DNA of 64,000 nt from Streptomyces sp. NRRL B-3428 (GTDB lineage Bacteria > Actinomycetota > Actinomycetes > Streptomycetales > Streptomycetaceae): the NCBI GenBank assembly GCA_000721375.1, contig JOGW01000006.1, positions 124,001 through 188,000 on the forward strand, in the 5' to 3' direction. The notes below the pieces were generated by a model. It made no database searches and was not told the origin of the DNA. It was given only the letters and a program-made list of their open reading frames with translations. The first letter of the stretch is position 1; each line of letters starts with the position of its first letter. Positions 25,045 to 33,627 of the stretch are shown piece after piece. The translations under genes were made by a program, and so were the position numbers.

Positions 25045-25257
25045 GGCTCCACGCTAGAAGCGCCCCCTACCCGCGCGGATCGGCCGCAGGGCCTGAAAAC
25101 TTGTCCGCCTCAGGTTGTAGGCCGGGGGCTGCCTCCACCTCCTGAGGGTGGAGGAGCCGATGAGTCTCCCCTCCGGGACATACCTGAGGGTGGTGCTTCA
25201 GGCCGAGGTCGCGGGGCGGACGGCGGGTTGGGTCGGGGCGGGTCGAGGTGGTGGCTC

Positions 25258-26130
25258 TCACCTGAGGCGGGCCACCGGTGCGTTCACCAGGTTGCGGTCG
25301 ACGACCAGGGTCCGGCCGCCGTACTTGAGCTTCTTGGGGCCGGCGTACTGGTGGATCCGGCCGCCCTGCCAGGCGTTCGCGTGGACGCCCGGGATCGGGT
25401 TCAGGCGGGGCTTGCCGCTCCAGCGCGCGTACCAGAGGGCGCTGGGGAGATCCGGGTGACCGGCCTTGCGGGCGCGCTCCATGTGCCAGATGCCGGAGCC
25501 GAGGCTGGAGTAGAAGCCGGGCACGAAGCCGTGCCGGCGGACCTCGCGGTTCCAGCCCTGGACGAAGTTGAGTGTGGGCTTGCGGCACTGCCACTTCTCC
25601 ATGGTGTAGCTCTCCATGTCGAGGTAGAGGGCACTGGCCCGCTTCATGCCGAGGCGCTTGGCGCGGTGGACGGCGTCCCTGCCTTCCATGCGGCCCTGGC
25701 GCCAGGGGTCACGGCCGATCCGCACCTTCTTCTTGTGCTCCAGCTGTACGCACGGTGACTGCGAGCCGACGTACACGGGGATCACGCTCCAGCCCGTCCG
25801 GTCGACCTGGCGCACCCAACTGCGCGTGAGGTGGGGCTGCTTCTGGCAGAAGCGGCCGCGGCCGCCGAAGTACACGGCCACTCCGCGGAAGCTGCTCGCC
25901 TTCCGCCAGGCCGCCATCGTGCGCAGATCCGGGGTCAGACAGGTGTCGAAAGCCCAGCCGCGGAAGATCTTGCTGCGGGCGGGGAGGGCGGCTCTCTGGA
26001 GGGCGGTCCGGTCTGCGGACCTCTCGTCGGCAGCCCGGAGCTTGGCGGGTGCCGCCGCCGAGGGGGCGGCCAGGGTCCCGGTGAGGGCCACCAGGACCAG
26101 TAGTCCAATGATCAGCTTGGGAGTGCGCAT
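25258..26130 (-). CDS. Secreted DUF1906 (glycoside-hydrolase-like) protein
   Basis: 290 residues with a signal peptide (LIIGLLVLVALTGTLAAPSAAA). The mature part opens with GWAFDTCLTPDLRTMAAW, then FRGVAVYFGG, ALYLDMESY and GFYSSLGSGIWHM, the TIM-barrel pattern of DUF1906/Rv2525c-like proteins, which resemble GH25-type hydrolases. The acidic LDME is at the expected active-site strand. It probably acts on or near the cell wall. ATG 26130 has a weak ribosome site. Confidence 0.87.
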   Translation of the reverse strand: MRTPKLIIGLLVLVALTGTLAAPSAAAPAKLRAADERSADRTALQRAALPARSKIFRGWAFDTCLTPDLRTMAAWRKASSFRGVAVYFGGRGRFCQKQPHLTRSWVRQVDRTGWSVIPVYVGSQSPCVQLEHKKKVRIGRDPWRQGRMEGRDAVHRAKRLGMKRASALYLDMESYTMEKWQCRKPTLNFVQGWNREVRRHGFVPGFYSSLGSGIWHMERARKAGHPDLPSALWYARWSGKPRLNPIPGVHANAWQGGRIHQYAGPKKLKYGGRTLVVDRNLVNAPVARLR

Positions 26131-26232
26131 GGGTCGAGTCAACGACTGGGGTTGTCGGGGGTCGTGCGGACACGCCCCGGGTGGGCGGAGGTTCAGCCGT
26201 CCGCGCTGCCCGCTGGGGGTGCCGTGCCCGCC

Positions 26233-26273
26233 CTTCCCCAAGCTCTCGGCTCCGCTCGAGCAGGGGAGACCCC
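26233..26273. repeat. Short hairpin-forming intergenic repeat of a type common in Streptomyces
   Basis: CTTCCCCAAGCTCTCGGCTC followed by CGCTCGAGCAGGGGAGACCCC. CCCC-x-x-GCTC can pair with GAGC-x-GGGG. From memory, near-identical sequences recur in intergenic regions of many Streptomyces genomes. Two direct repeats of CCGCCCACGGC follow at about 26290-26335. Confidence 0.65.
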
Positions 26274-26349
26274 ACTCGCCCCGCGGCACAACCGCCCACG
26301 GCCGGTAGGACGGAACACGACCGCCCACGGCGGGTGGGGTTGAGGGCCT

Positions 26350-27516
26350 TCAGCCACCCGCCGCCAGGATCAACCCCGAGGTCGGTACCCCCGTCCCCGC
26401 CGTCACCAGCACATTCGACGCCCCCGCTATCTGATTCACCGACGTCCCCCGCACCTGGCGGACGCCCTCCGCGATGCCGTTCATGCCGTGCAGATACGCC
26501 TCGCCCAGCTGGCCGCCGTGGGTGTTGATCGGGAGGCGCTCCTCGGCGACGAAGCCCGCCGCCTCGCCCGGCTTGCAGAAGCCGAACTCCTCCAGCTGCA
26601 TCAGCACGAACGGCGTGAAGTGGTCGTAGAGGATCCCCACGTCGATCTGCTCGGGCCGCAGCCCTGACGTCCGCCACAACTGCCGTGCCACCACGCTCAT
26701 TTCGGGCAGACCGGTGAGATCGTCGCGGTAGAAGCTGGTCATGGCCTCCTGCTTGCGCCCGGCGCCCTGCGCGGCCGCGGTGATCACGGCCGGCTTGTGC
26801 CGCAGATCGCGGGCCCGTTCCGGCGTGGTCACCACGATCGCCTGGCCGCCGTCGGTCTCCTGGCAGCAGTCGAGCAGCCTGAGCGGTTCGACGATCCAGC
26901 GCGATGCGGCGTGGTCGGCGAGCGTGATCGGCTTCTCGTAGAAGTACGCGGCGGGGTTGTTCGCCGCGTACTTGCGGTCGGTGACGGCCACATGTCCGAA
27001 GGCCTCGGGGGTGAGTCCGTACGTATGGAGATAGCGCTGTGCCGCCATCGCCACCCAGGACGCGGGCGTGAGCAGGCCGAACGGCAGCGACCAGCCGAGC
27101 GCCGCGCCCTCCGCCGACGGCTCGCGCTGCTGCACCCCGGAGCCGAATCGGCGGCCCGAACGTTCGTTGAACGCCCGGTAGCAGACCACGACTTCGGCCA
27201 CACCGGTGGCCACCGCGAGCGCCGCCTGCTGGACGGTGGCGCAGGCCGCGCCGCCGCCGTAGTGGATACGGGAGAAGAAGGAGAGGTCACCGATCCCGGC
27301 CGCCTGGGCGACGGTGATCTCCGGGTTGGTGTCCATGGTGAACGTGACCATGCCGTCGACATCGGCCGGTGTGAGCCCGGCGTCGTCGAGGGCCGCCTGT
27401 ACGGCCTCGACGGCGAGCTTGAGTTCGCTGCGGCCCGAGTCCTTGGAGAACTCGGTCGCGCCGATCCCCGCTATCGCGGCCTTCCCGCCGAGCACGTCCC
27501 GGTTGCGCACGCTCAT
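26350..27516 (-). CDS. ltp2: Ltp2-like thiolase-fold aldolase (steroid side-chain cleavage type)
   Basis: 388 residues of the SCP-x thiolase / lipid-transfer-protein class: GIGATEFSKDSGRS, GGGAACATVQQAALAVATGVAEVVVCYRA, and the terminal NTHGGQLGEAYLHGMNGI. In mycobacteria Ltp2 works with the DUF35 domain of ChsH2 as a retro-aldolase that removes the last side-chain carbons of cholesterol as propionyl-CoA. Last gene of a five-gene operon; its ATG overlaps the ChsH1-like stop by 4 nt. The exact substrate here may differ. Confidence 0.88.
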   Translation of the reverse strand: MSVRNRDVLGGKAAIAGIGATEFSKDSGRSELKLAVEAVQAALDDAGLTPADVDGMVTFTMDTNPEITVAQAAGIGDLSFFSRIHYGGGAACATVQQAALAVATGVAEVVVCYRAFNERSGRRFGSGVQQREPSAEGAALGWSLPFGLLTPASWVAMAAQRYLHTYGLTPEAFGHVAVTDRKYAANNPAAYFYEKPITLADHAASRWIVEPLRLLDCCQETDGGQAIVVTTPERARDLRHKPAVITAAAQGAGRKQEAMTSFYRDDLTGLPEMSVVARQLWRTSGLRPEQIDVGILYDHFTPFVLMQLEEFGFCKPGEAAGFVAEERLPINTHGGQLGEAYLHGMNGIAEGVRQVRGTSVNQIAGASNVLVTAGTGVPTSGLILAAGG

Positions 27517-27938
27517 GACGCGTCCCCTTCCCGCGCGTCCGGCAGCCCGACGGTGACCGTGCCGGTCACGTGCTTGCCGATGCCGTTGGCCCCGACGACC
27601 GCGATCTGGGCGGTGCCTTCCCCGACCGAAGTGACCTTGCCGGTCAACACCATCGTGTCCCCCGGGTAGTTGGGTGCGCCGAGCCTGATCGCGACCTTGC
27701 GCAGGACGGCGTACGGCCCGAAGTGGTCGGTGATGTAGCGCCCGACCAGGCCGTTGGTGGTCAGGATGTTCATGAACACGTCGGGGGAGCCCTTGGCCTT
27801 CGCGAGCTCCGCGTCGTGGTGCACGTCCTGGTAGTCGCGCGAGGCGACGGCCCCGGCGACGATCAGGGTGCGGGTGATCGGCACTTCGAGCGGCGGCAGC
27901 TCGTCCCCGGGCGCCCAATTCCGCGTATCGGCACTCAT
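27513..27938 (-). CDS. chsH1: MaoC-like hydratase, ChsH1-type
   Basis: 141 residues, single hot-dog fold. SRDYQDVHHDAELAKAKG carries the Asp/His hydratase motif and NILTTNGLVGRYITDHFGP is typical of ChsH1. In the igr system it pairs with the MaoC half of ChsH2 to hydrate the unsaturated steroid acyl-CoA. Overlaps its neighbours by 4 nt on both sides. Confidence 0.87.
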   Translation of the reverse strand: MSADTRNWAPGDELPPLEVPITRTLIVAGAVASRDYQDVHHDAELAKAKGSPDVFMNILTTNGLVGRYITDHFGPYAVLRKVAIRLGAPNYPGDTMVLTGKVTSVGEGTAQIAVVGANGIGKHVTGTVTVGLPDAREGDAS

Positions 27939-28984
27939 CGCGCACCCTCCCCCGCAGGAACCACGGGCGACGGGCCCGCAATCAACTCACCCAGCTCCGC
28001 AAGGACTTCCGCCCCGCACCCCAGATACGCCGCGATCTGCCGCCCCCACAGAAAGTGCCGGTGCACGGGGTGGTCCAGGTCCGCGCCCATGCCGCCGTGC
28101 AGATGCTGTCCCGCGTGCACCACCCGCGTACCCGCCTCGGCCGCCCACCAGGCCGTGGTCAGTGCCGCCTCCCGGTAGCCGAGCAGCTCGTCCCTGCGCC
28201 AGGCCGCCTCGTAGGCGGTGACCCGTATCGCCTCGGTGTCCATATACGCGTCGGCCGCCCGCAGCAGGACCGCCTGCTTGGCCGCGAGGGGTTTGCCGAA
28301 CTGCTCGCGTACGGAGGTGTATTCGACGGCCCGCGCCAGTGAGCCCGCGCATACCCCGGCCTGCACCCCGGCGAACGCGGTCCGTGCGTCCGCGAGCACC
28401 CGCGCGTACGCGCTGTCGCCCCCGATCCGCTCGGCCGGCGTCCCGTCGAGCACGAGCCGCCCGGCCGACCAGGGCGCGGTCAGCTCCACGTCCTCGACCC
28501 GGGCGTCCGCCGTGCGCACCAGCCACAGGCTGTGGTCGGCCGCCGCGACCAGGACATGGGTGGCGTCGCGCAGCCAGGGCACCGAGGGCACGGTCCCGGT
28601 GAGCGCCGAACCCTGCGCCCGTACGCCCGAAGCGGCCGGGAACGCCCCGGTCGCCACGGCCGATCCGTCCTCGAACGCGGGCAGCAACCGCCGGCGCTGC
28701 TCGTCCGTGCCATGTGTGTCCACCGCGAGCAGCCCGTAGACACAGGTGGCCGCGAAGGGCACCTGCGCCGTGATCCGACCCTGTTCCTCAAGGAGCAGGA
28801 CGAGTCCGAGCAGCCCGATGTCCCGTACGGCGCCGATGAGTCCGGACGAACCGAGCGCCTTCCACAGCTCCGCGTCCGTCCCCGGCCCGCCCGCCGCGAG
28901 CCGCTCGGGCGTGGAGAGGTCGCCGAAGATCTGCGCGGCGAGTTCCTGCGCGGCCGACTGCTCCTCCGTAGGCGTGAAGTCCAT
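27935..28984 (-). CDS. Acyl-CoA dehydrogenase, short subunit (FadE28/ChsE1-like)
   Basis: 349 residues; shorter than ordinary acyl-CoA dehydrogenases, as FadE28 is. N-terminal helical domain (TPTEEQSAAQELAAQIFG), middle beta domain, and C-terminal helices with ARAVEYTSVREQFGKPLAAKQ and HLHGGMGADLDHPVHRHFLW. In M. tuberculosis FadE28 and FadE29 form a heterotetramer acting on a steroid C3 side-chain CoA ester. Here the larger partner is at 29928-31094. ATG overlaps the ChsH2-like stop as TGATG. Confidence 0.86.
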   Translation of the reverse strand: MDFTPTEEQSAAQELAAQIFGDLSTPERLAAGGPGTDAELWKALGSSGLIGAVRDIGLLGLVLLLEEQGRITAQVPFAATCVYGLLAVDTHGTDEQRRRLLPAFEDGSAVATGAFPAASGVRAQGSALTGTVPSVPWLRDATHVLVAAADHSLWLVRTADARVEDVELTAPWSAGRLVLDGTPAERIGGDSAYARVLADARTAFAGVQAGVCAGSLARAVEYTSVREQFGKPLAAKQAVLLRAADAYMDTEAIRVTAYEAAWRRDELLGYREAALTTAWWAAEAGTRVVHAGQHLHGGMGADLDHPVHRHFLWGRQIAAYLGCGAEVLAELGELIAGPSPVVPAGEGAR

Positions 28985-29931
28985 CAGGACGCACCCCCCA
29001 CCAAGTCCACGGGCCGGAACACCGGCACCTCCAACTCCTCGTCGGCGCGCAGGAATTCCAGCCGTACGGGCATCCCTATCCGCACCTCGTCATGGGGGAT
29101 CCCCACGACATTGCTGACCATCCGGACGCCTTCCTCGAGCTCGATCAGGCCCACCGCGTACGGGGGATCGAAGGCCGGGAAGGGCGGGTGATGCATCACG
29201 ACATAACTGAAGACCGTGCCCTCCCCGCTCGCCTCGACCGTGTCCCAGCCGCTGCCACCGCACGAGTTGCACCCGGGCAGCCAGGGGAAACGCAGCACGG
29301 AGCAGTCCGTGCAGCGCTGGATGAGCACCTTGTGCTCCTCGACGCCCTTCCAGAACCCGGCATTGTCCCGGTTGATGACCGGACGCGGCCGACGCACCGG
29401 CTTCTGCGCGCCACCCGCAGCCTTCTTCGACGGCCTGTGCGCAGGCGTGTACTTGAGGATCCGGAAACGGTGGGTGCCCGCCAGCTCCCCGTTCGCCCGG
29501 ACATCCATCCGGGTCGTCACGAAGTGCCCGGTCCCCAGCTTGGTCGTCTTCTGCTCGGAGACCGACTCGATGACCGCGTCGAAGGTGATCTCGTCCCCGA
29601 TCCGCAGCGGCCGCAAATACTCCTGCTCGCAGTCGGTGGCCACGACGGACTTGAACCCGGCCCCTTCGAGCAGCGCGAACAGCTCGTCCTGCGCCGCCGA
29701 CCGGCCCTGATGTCCGCCGAGCCCGCCCATCGTCCAGGCCTGCAGCATCGTGGGCGGAGCTATGGCGTCGGGACCCGTGTACGCCGGGTTCGTATCGCCC
29801 ATCGCCTCGCACCAGTGCCTGATCATGGCCGAGTTGACGAGGTCGCGCCCGACACCGCCCTCGGCGGCCGGCATCCCCTCGTACGCCTTGAGCTCGTCAT
29901 GGAAGCTGCTCTCCTGAAGCGCCTCGCTCAC
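28984..29931 (-). CDS. chsH2: ChsH2-like MaoC/DUF35 fusion
   Basis: 315 residues. Residues ~1-160 are a MaoC-like hot-dog (RHWCEAMGDTNPAYTGPDA, APPTMLQAWTMGGL); after a basic linker, residues ~190-310 are DUF35 with a zinc ribbon (CTDC and CNSC pairs) and an OB-fold. The hydratase half pairs with ChsH1, the DUF35 half with Ltp2 in the known system. GTG 29931 overlaps the upstream dehydrogenase stop as GTGA. Confidence 0.9.
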   Translation of the reverse strand: MSEALQESSFHDELKAYEGMPAAEGGVGRDLVNSAMIRHWCEAMGDTNPAYTGPDAIAPPTMLQAWTMGGLGGHQGRSAAQDELFALLEGAGFKSVVATDCEQEYLRPLRIGDEITFDAVIESVSEQKTTKLGTGHFVTTRMDVRANGELAGTHRFRILKYTPAHRPSKKAAGGAQKPVRRPRPVINRDNAGFWKGVEEHKVLIQRCTDCSVLRFPWLPGCNSCGGSGWDTVEASGEGTVFSYVVMHHPPFPAFDPPYAVGLIELEEGVRMVSNVVGIPHDEVRIGMPVRLEFLRADEELEVPVFRPVDLVGGAS

Positions 29932-31094
29932 CGCTTCACCCTCCTCATGCCGAGCCGCATGGTGGCGACGATCTCCCGCTGCACCTCGCTCACCCCTCCC
30001 CCGAAGGTGTTGATCTGCGCCGCACGGTTCATCCGCTCCAGCTCGCCGTCCCCGAAGACCCCCGGCGACCCGGCGCGGACCATGCCCGCCTCTCCCGTAA
30101 TTTCCTGGCACATTCGATACACCTCGACGGCCGATTCGGTTCCCACGAATTTCACGCCGGAGGCATCGCCGGGTGCCAGCGTCCCGGCCCCCACATCCCC
30201 CACAAGACGCCAGTTGAGCAGGCGCGTTGCCGCCAGCCGGGCATGCACTTCGGCGAGCCGGGACTGCACCCACGGAGCGTCAACCGGGCGCTCGCCCGTC
30301 ACCGGATCAGGCGTACGGGCATACGTCAGGGTCTCCGCGTAGAAGTCCTCGGCCTGCATGCCGATCGCGGCCAGGGCGACCCGTTCGTGGTTGAGCTGGT
30401 TGGTGATCAGCCCCCAGCCCTCGTTCTCCGCGCCGACGAGATTGTCGGCCGGGACGCGTATGGAGTCGTAATACGTGGCGGTGGTCGTCAGGCCGCCGAC
30501 CGTGTGGATGGGGGTGAGGGAGAAGCCCGGCGCGTCCGTCGGCACCAGGATGATCGAGATGCCCTTGTGCTTGGGGGCGTCCGGGTCGGTGCGGCAGGCG
30601 AGCCAGATCCAGTCCGCGTTCTGGGCGTTGGACGTGAAGATCTTCTGGCCGTCGATCAGCCAGGAGTCCCCGTCCCGCACGGCCTTGGTGCGCAGGGACG
30701 CGAGGTCGGTGCCGGCCGAGGGCTCGCTGTAGCCGATCGCGAAGACGATCTCACCGCTGAGGATCCGGGGCAGGAAGTACGCCTTCTGCTCCTCGGTCCC
30801 GTACTTCATCAGCGTCGGACCGACGGTGTTCAGCGTGACCATCGATACGGGCGCGCCCGCGCGATAGGCCTCGTCGAAGAAGACGAACTGCTCGTCGGGG
30901 CCGCGCCCTTGGCCCCCGTACTCCACGGGCCAGCCGAGCCCGAGCCGGCCGTCCGCGCCGATCCGCTTCAGGAGCCTGCGCTGCTCGGCGGGGTCCTCGG
31001 CCAGTGCGGTGCGGTCGGGGGGCATCACGTCCCGGAAGTACGCACGCAGCTCGGCGCGCAGCTCCTGCTGGCGCTCGGTTGGGGCGAGGTGCAC
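29928..31094 (-). CDS. Acyl-CoA dehydrogenase, long subunit (FadE29/ChsE2-like)
   Basis: 388 residues. GYSEPSAGTDLASLRTKAVRDGD is the FAD/substrate motif; LGWPVEYGGQG, KIFTSNAQNADWIWLACRTDP and the terminal QINTFGGGVSEVQREIVA match the ChsE2/FadE29 type, and the length equals that of the mycobacterial protein. First gene of the operon; three further genes follow by overlap. The region upstream (31095-31261) should hold the promoter. No KstR-type regulator gene is near. Confidence 0.9.
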   Translation of the reverse strand: MHLAPTERQQELRAELRAYFRDVMPPDRTALAEDPAEQRRLLKRIGADGRLGLGWPVEYGGQGRGPDEQFVFFDEAYRAGAPVSMVTLNTVGPTLMKYGTEEQKAYFLPRILSGEIVFAIGYSEPSAGTDLASLRTKAVRDGDSWLIDGQKIFTSNAQNADWIWLACRTDPDAPKHKGISIILVPTDAPGFSLTPIHTVGGLTTTATYYDSIRVPADNLVGAENEGWGLITNQLNHERVALAAIGMQAEDFYAETLTYARTPDPVTGERPVDAPWVQSRLAEVHARLAATRLLNWRLVGDVGAGTLAPGDASGVKFVGTESAVEVYRMCQEITGEAGMVRAGSPGVFGDGELERMNRAAQINTFGGGVSEVQREIVATMRLGMRRVKR

Positions 31095-31261
31095 GGCGGC
31101 GGCCTCCCTGACCTCGTACGAATGAAGGTTTCTGACTGTCCGTCAGATACCCATCGGTGTCAAGGTGCAAAAGGCACTCCGGACACGCCTGAGCGGCGGC
31201 ACCTTCCGGTACCGCCGCTCAAGGCCCCGCTTCCCCCCGGGCCGGTCGACCCGCCCGCGAA

Positions 31262-31573
31262 CTACCAGAGGTTGGTGAAGTTCACCGCGGTCGTCTCGTT
31301 GGACTGCTCGATGGCCGTGAACCCGGAGCCGTTCACCTGAGCCTGGTTGTTCTGGTTCGAGGCGCCGGAACCCGTGGCCACCTGCTGGTTGGTACCGGAG
31401 TTGCCGTTGTTGTTCTTGCCTACACCGCTGCCGACGATGCTGGCCACGCTCGTGTTCGATCCGTCGTCCGCGAACCCGCCGTTGTCGGCCTGGGCCACCC
31501 CGGTGAAGAGGGCGGCAGCGAGAGGCAGGGCGGCAGCGGCGGCGATGATGCGGGCGGTACGGATGCTTGCCAT
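31262..31573 (-). CDS. Small secreted N/Q/G-rich protein
   Basis: 103 residues. Signal peptide MASIRTARIIAAAAALPLAA to about TGVAQA, then a mature peptide of ~75 residues rich in Asn, Gln, Gly and Ser (KNNNGNSGTNQQ, ASNQNNQAQVNGSG) with no Cys. AGGA lies 6 nt before ATG 31573. The composition recalls secreted amyloid-like or surface peptides, but I recognise no named family. Confidence 0.8.
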   Translation of the reverse strand: MASIRTARIIAAAAALPLAAALFTGVAQADNGGFADDGSNTSVASIVGSGVGKNNNGNSGTNQQVATGSGASNQNNQAQVNGSGFTAIEQSNETTAVNFTNLW

Positions 31574-31985
31574 GTCAGTTCCTCCATCGACCGGGTGGGA
31601 CCCGGTGGATCAGAACCGGCCGAGTCAATGAGACCGGGCCGGTAAGTGCGGTATTTGCCAGGGCAGTTGGCCGACCGCCTTGGCGATGTTCACAACGTCG
31701 CGAGACCAGAGTTGCCCACACAATCCCCGGCGAACCACCCCGCAGCGGATCTTTCCCTCGCGAGTGTGAGGACAAGTCGATAAACCCGCACGAACCGAAA
31801 GTTTCCGCAGGTCAGCGCCGCGCTGACGGCAACGAACGGCTTCACAAGCGCGCTATCCGGGCGCCCCAAGGGAGGAAGCGTTCCAGCGGCCGGCCCTGCC
31901 CCGGCGGGCGGGAGCCGCCCAGCTCACCCGTACGAGGCACGGATCCCCCCTTCCCTTCTTCGAACACTCGTACGAAAATGAACGC
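31574..31985. other. 412-bp divergent intergenic region
   Basis: It separates the N/Q-rich secreted gene (minus) from the PrimPol gene (plus) and must hold both promoters. Inverted octamers CGTACGAG (31929-31936) and CTCGTACG (31967-31974) lie just before the PrimPol start. No convincing ORF or RNA seen. Confidence 0.6.
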
Positions 31986-32888
31986 ATGGCCACCTTCGAC
32001 CGGCACACCACCCCGGCCCTCGCCCACACCCTGGCCCTCGCCCACGCCCTGTCCGCAGCCGAGCGCGGGCTCGCGGTGATCCCGCTGTCCCGCACGAAGC
32101 TCCCCGCCCTGCGCTCCCCGCACCACGAGGACCCAGTGGACGCACCCCAGTGCCACGGCGAATGCGGCCGCCCCGGCCACGGCGTCTACGACGCCACGAC
32201 CGACCCCTTCCGTATCCGCGAACTCTTCGCCGCCGCCCCCTGGTCCACGGGTTACGGCATCGCGTGCGGCCTCCCGCCGCACCACCTGATCGGCATCGAC
32301 CTCGATACGAAGCACGGTGCGCAGTCGGGTGCGGACTCCTCGGCCGTGCTGCGCGAGCTGGCCTTACGCCATCTCTTCACGATCCCGCCGACCGTCGTGG
32401 TCATGACCCCGAGCGGCGGCCGCCATCTCTGGCTCACCGGTCCGCCCGACGTGGTCGTCCCCAACTCGGCGAGCCGGCTCGCCCCCGGCATAGACGTACG
32501 CGGCGCCGGCGGCTACCTCGTCGGCCCCGGCTCCCGCACCGAGCACGGGGTCTACAGCACCGCCCCCGGCACAGCCCATCTCGCGCCCGCCCCCTGCCCG
32601 CGCGCCCTGCTGCGCCTCCTCACTCCCCCACCCCGCACGAAGGCACCGCCCGCGGGCGACCCCCACCAGGGCCGCGGCCTGGTCCAGTTCGTGCTCGGGG
32701 CACGGGTCGGGCAGCGCAACACCCGCCTGTTCTGGGCGGCTTGCCGCGCGTACGAGAACGGGATCGGTGATGATCTGGCCCGCCATCTGACAGATGCGGC
32801 GGTCCGCACGGGCCTGACCGAGCGCGAGGCGCGGGCGACCATCGCTTCGGCGGCGCGGTTGACGGCGGGGCGGGACGGGGTGGCGTAA
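31986..32888 (+). CDS. Bifunctional DNA primase/polymerase (PrimPol) domain protein
   Basis: 300 residues. The PrimPol motifs are present: GIDLDTKHGA (metal-binding Asp pair near residue 103) and PSGGRHLWLTGP, followed by GIDVRGAGGYLVGPGS. The last ~90 residues (GARVGQRNTRLFWAACRAYENGI, REARATIASAA) form the helical tail common to these proteins. Known homologues make primers or extend DNA, mostly on plasmids; chromosomal Streptomyces copies are of unclear role. Confidence 0.88.
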   Translation: MATFDRHTTPALAHTLALAHALSAAERGLAVIPLSRTKLPALRSPHHEDPVDAPQCHGECGRPGHGVYDATTDPFRIRELFAAAPWSTGYGIACGLPPHHLIGIDLDTKHGAQSGADSSAVLRELALRHLFTIPPTVVVMTPSGGRHLWLTGPPDVVVPNSASRLAPGIDVRGAGGYLVGPGSRTEHGVYSTAPGTAHLAPAPCPRALLRLLTPPPRTKAPPAGDPHQGRGLVQFVLGARVGQRNTRLFWAACRAYENGIGDDLARHLTDAAVRTGLTEREARATIASAARLTAGRDGVA

Positions 32889-32902
32889 GGGCCCGGCTCT
32901 GC

Positions 32903-33388
32903 TCAGTCGCCGGTGGACGTGGCCAAGTCCTGCGCGTCGTACGCGCCCAGGGCTGCCAGCCGCAGCTCCTGCAGCTCGGCCAGATCATCCGGCCCCAGCG
33001 AGGGCCGTGCCAGTGCCACGGCCGCCCTGCCTTCGAGCGCGGCCCATGCCGTACGGGCCCGCTTGTTGCCGAGCACGCGCCGGTCGCACCGCAGAAAGCC
33101 CGCGCCGGCCGCGAAGCCCGCCGAGGCGAGGGCGAGCAGCGCGGCCGGAACGCGCGCGTCGGCCGTCGCGAGCCCCGTCGCGGCGGAGACGGCGGCGAGC
33201 AGCGCCGCAGGAAAGCCGAAGGCGATGTCGGCCTTCGTCCAGAACGCGGCCCGGCGGTGGGCGAGCGCCCGCATGCGCGCCGCTTCCTGGCGCAGCGCGG
33301 TGATCTCGGCGCGCAGCGGGGGTGTGGGGGCGGCCGGCTGCGGCTGGGGTGCTGTGAGGGTCACGTTCCGATTCAACACCGTTGTCAT
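32903..33388 (-). CDS. Two-TM protein, SLATT-like
   Basis: 161 residues. A charged helix (LRAEITALRQEAARMRALAHRRAAFW) leads to two hydrophobic segments (GFPAALLAAVSAATGL and AALLALASAGFAAGAGFL), then another charged helix. This layout resembles SLATT-domain proteins, which are often linked to nucleotide-signal or defence systems, but the match is by architecture only. Convergent with the PrimPol gene, gap 14 nt. Confidence 0.65.
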   Translation of the reverse strand: MTTVLNRNVTLTAPQPQPAAPTPPLRAEITALRQEAARMRALAHRRAAFWTKADIAFGFPAALLAAVSAATGLATADARVPAALLALASAGFAAGAGFLRCDRRVLGNKRARTAWAALEGRAAVALARPSLGPDDLAELQELRLAALGAYDAQDLATSTGD

Positions 33389-33540
33389 GCGGGGCAGTTG
33401 ATAGGTGGGCGGAACAGTTTTACGCCCCCTGAGTCGTACGATCCCTCCGCAACCACCCCCCGGGCATGGCCCGAGCTCCCACCCCGCGCGCGCCGCCCGG
33501 TAGGCTGGCCTCTGCTCCGCAGCAGGTGAGGCGGGGCGTG

Positions 33541-33627
33541 GGTGGGTTGCCCGAGCGGCCTAAGGGAACGGTCTTGAAAACCGTCGTGGCAGCGATGTCA
33601 CCGTGGGTTCAAATCCCACACCCACCG
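33541..33627 (+). tRNA. tRNA-Ser (anticodon TGA)
   Basis: 87 nt. Acceptor GGTGGGT/ACCCACC, anticodon loop CTTGAAA on ACGGT/ACCGT, long variable arm, T-arm GTGGG-TTCAAAT-CCCAC, discriminator G. Decodes UCA and UCG-type codons. Confidence 0.97.
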
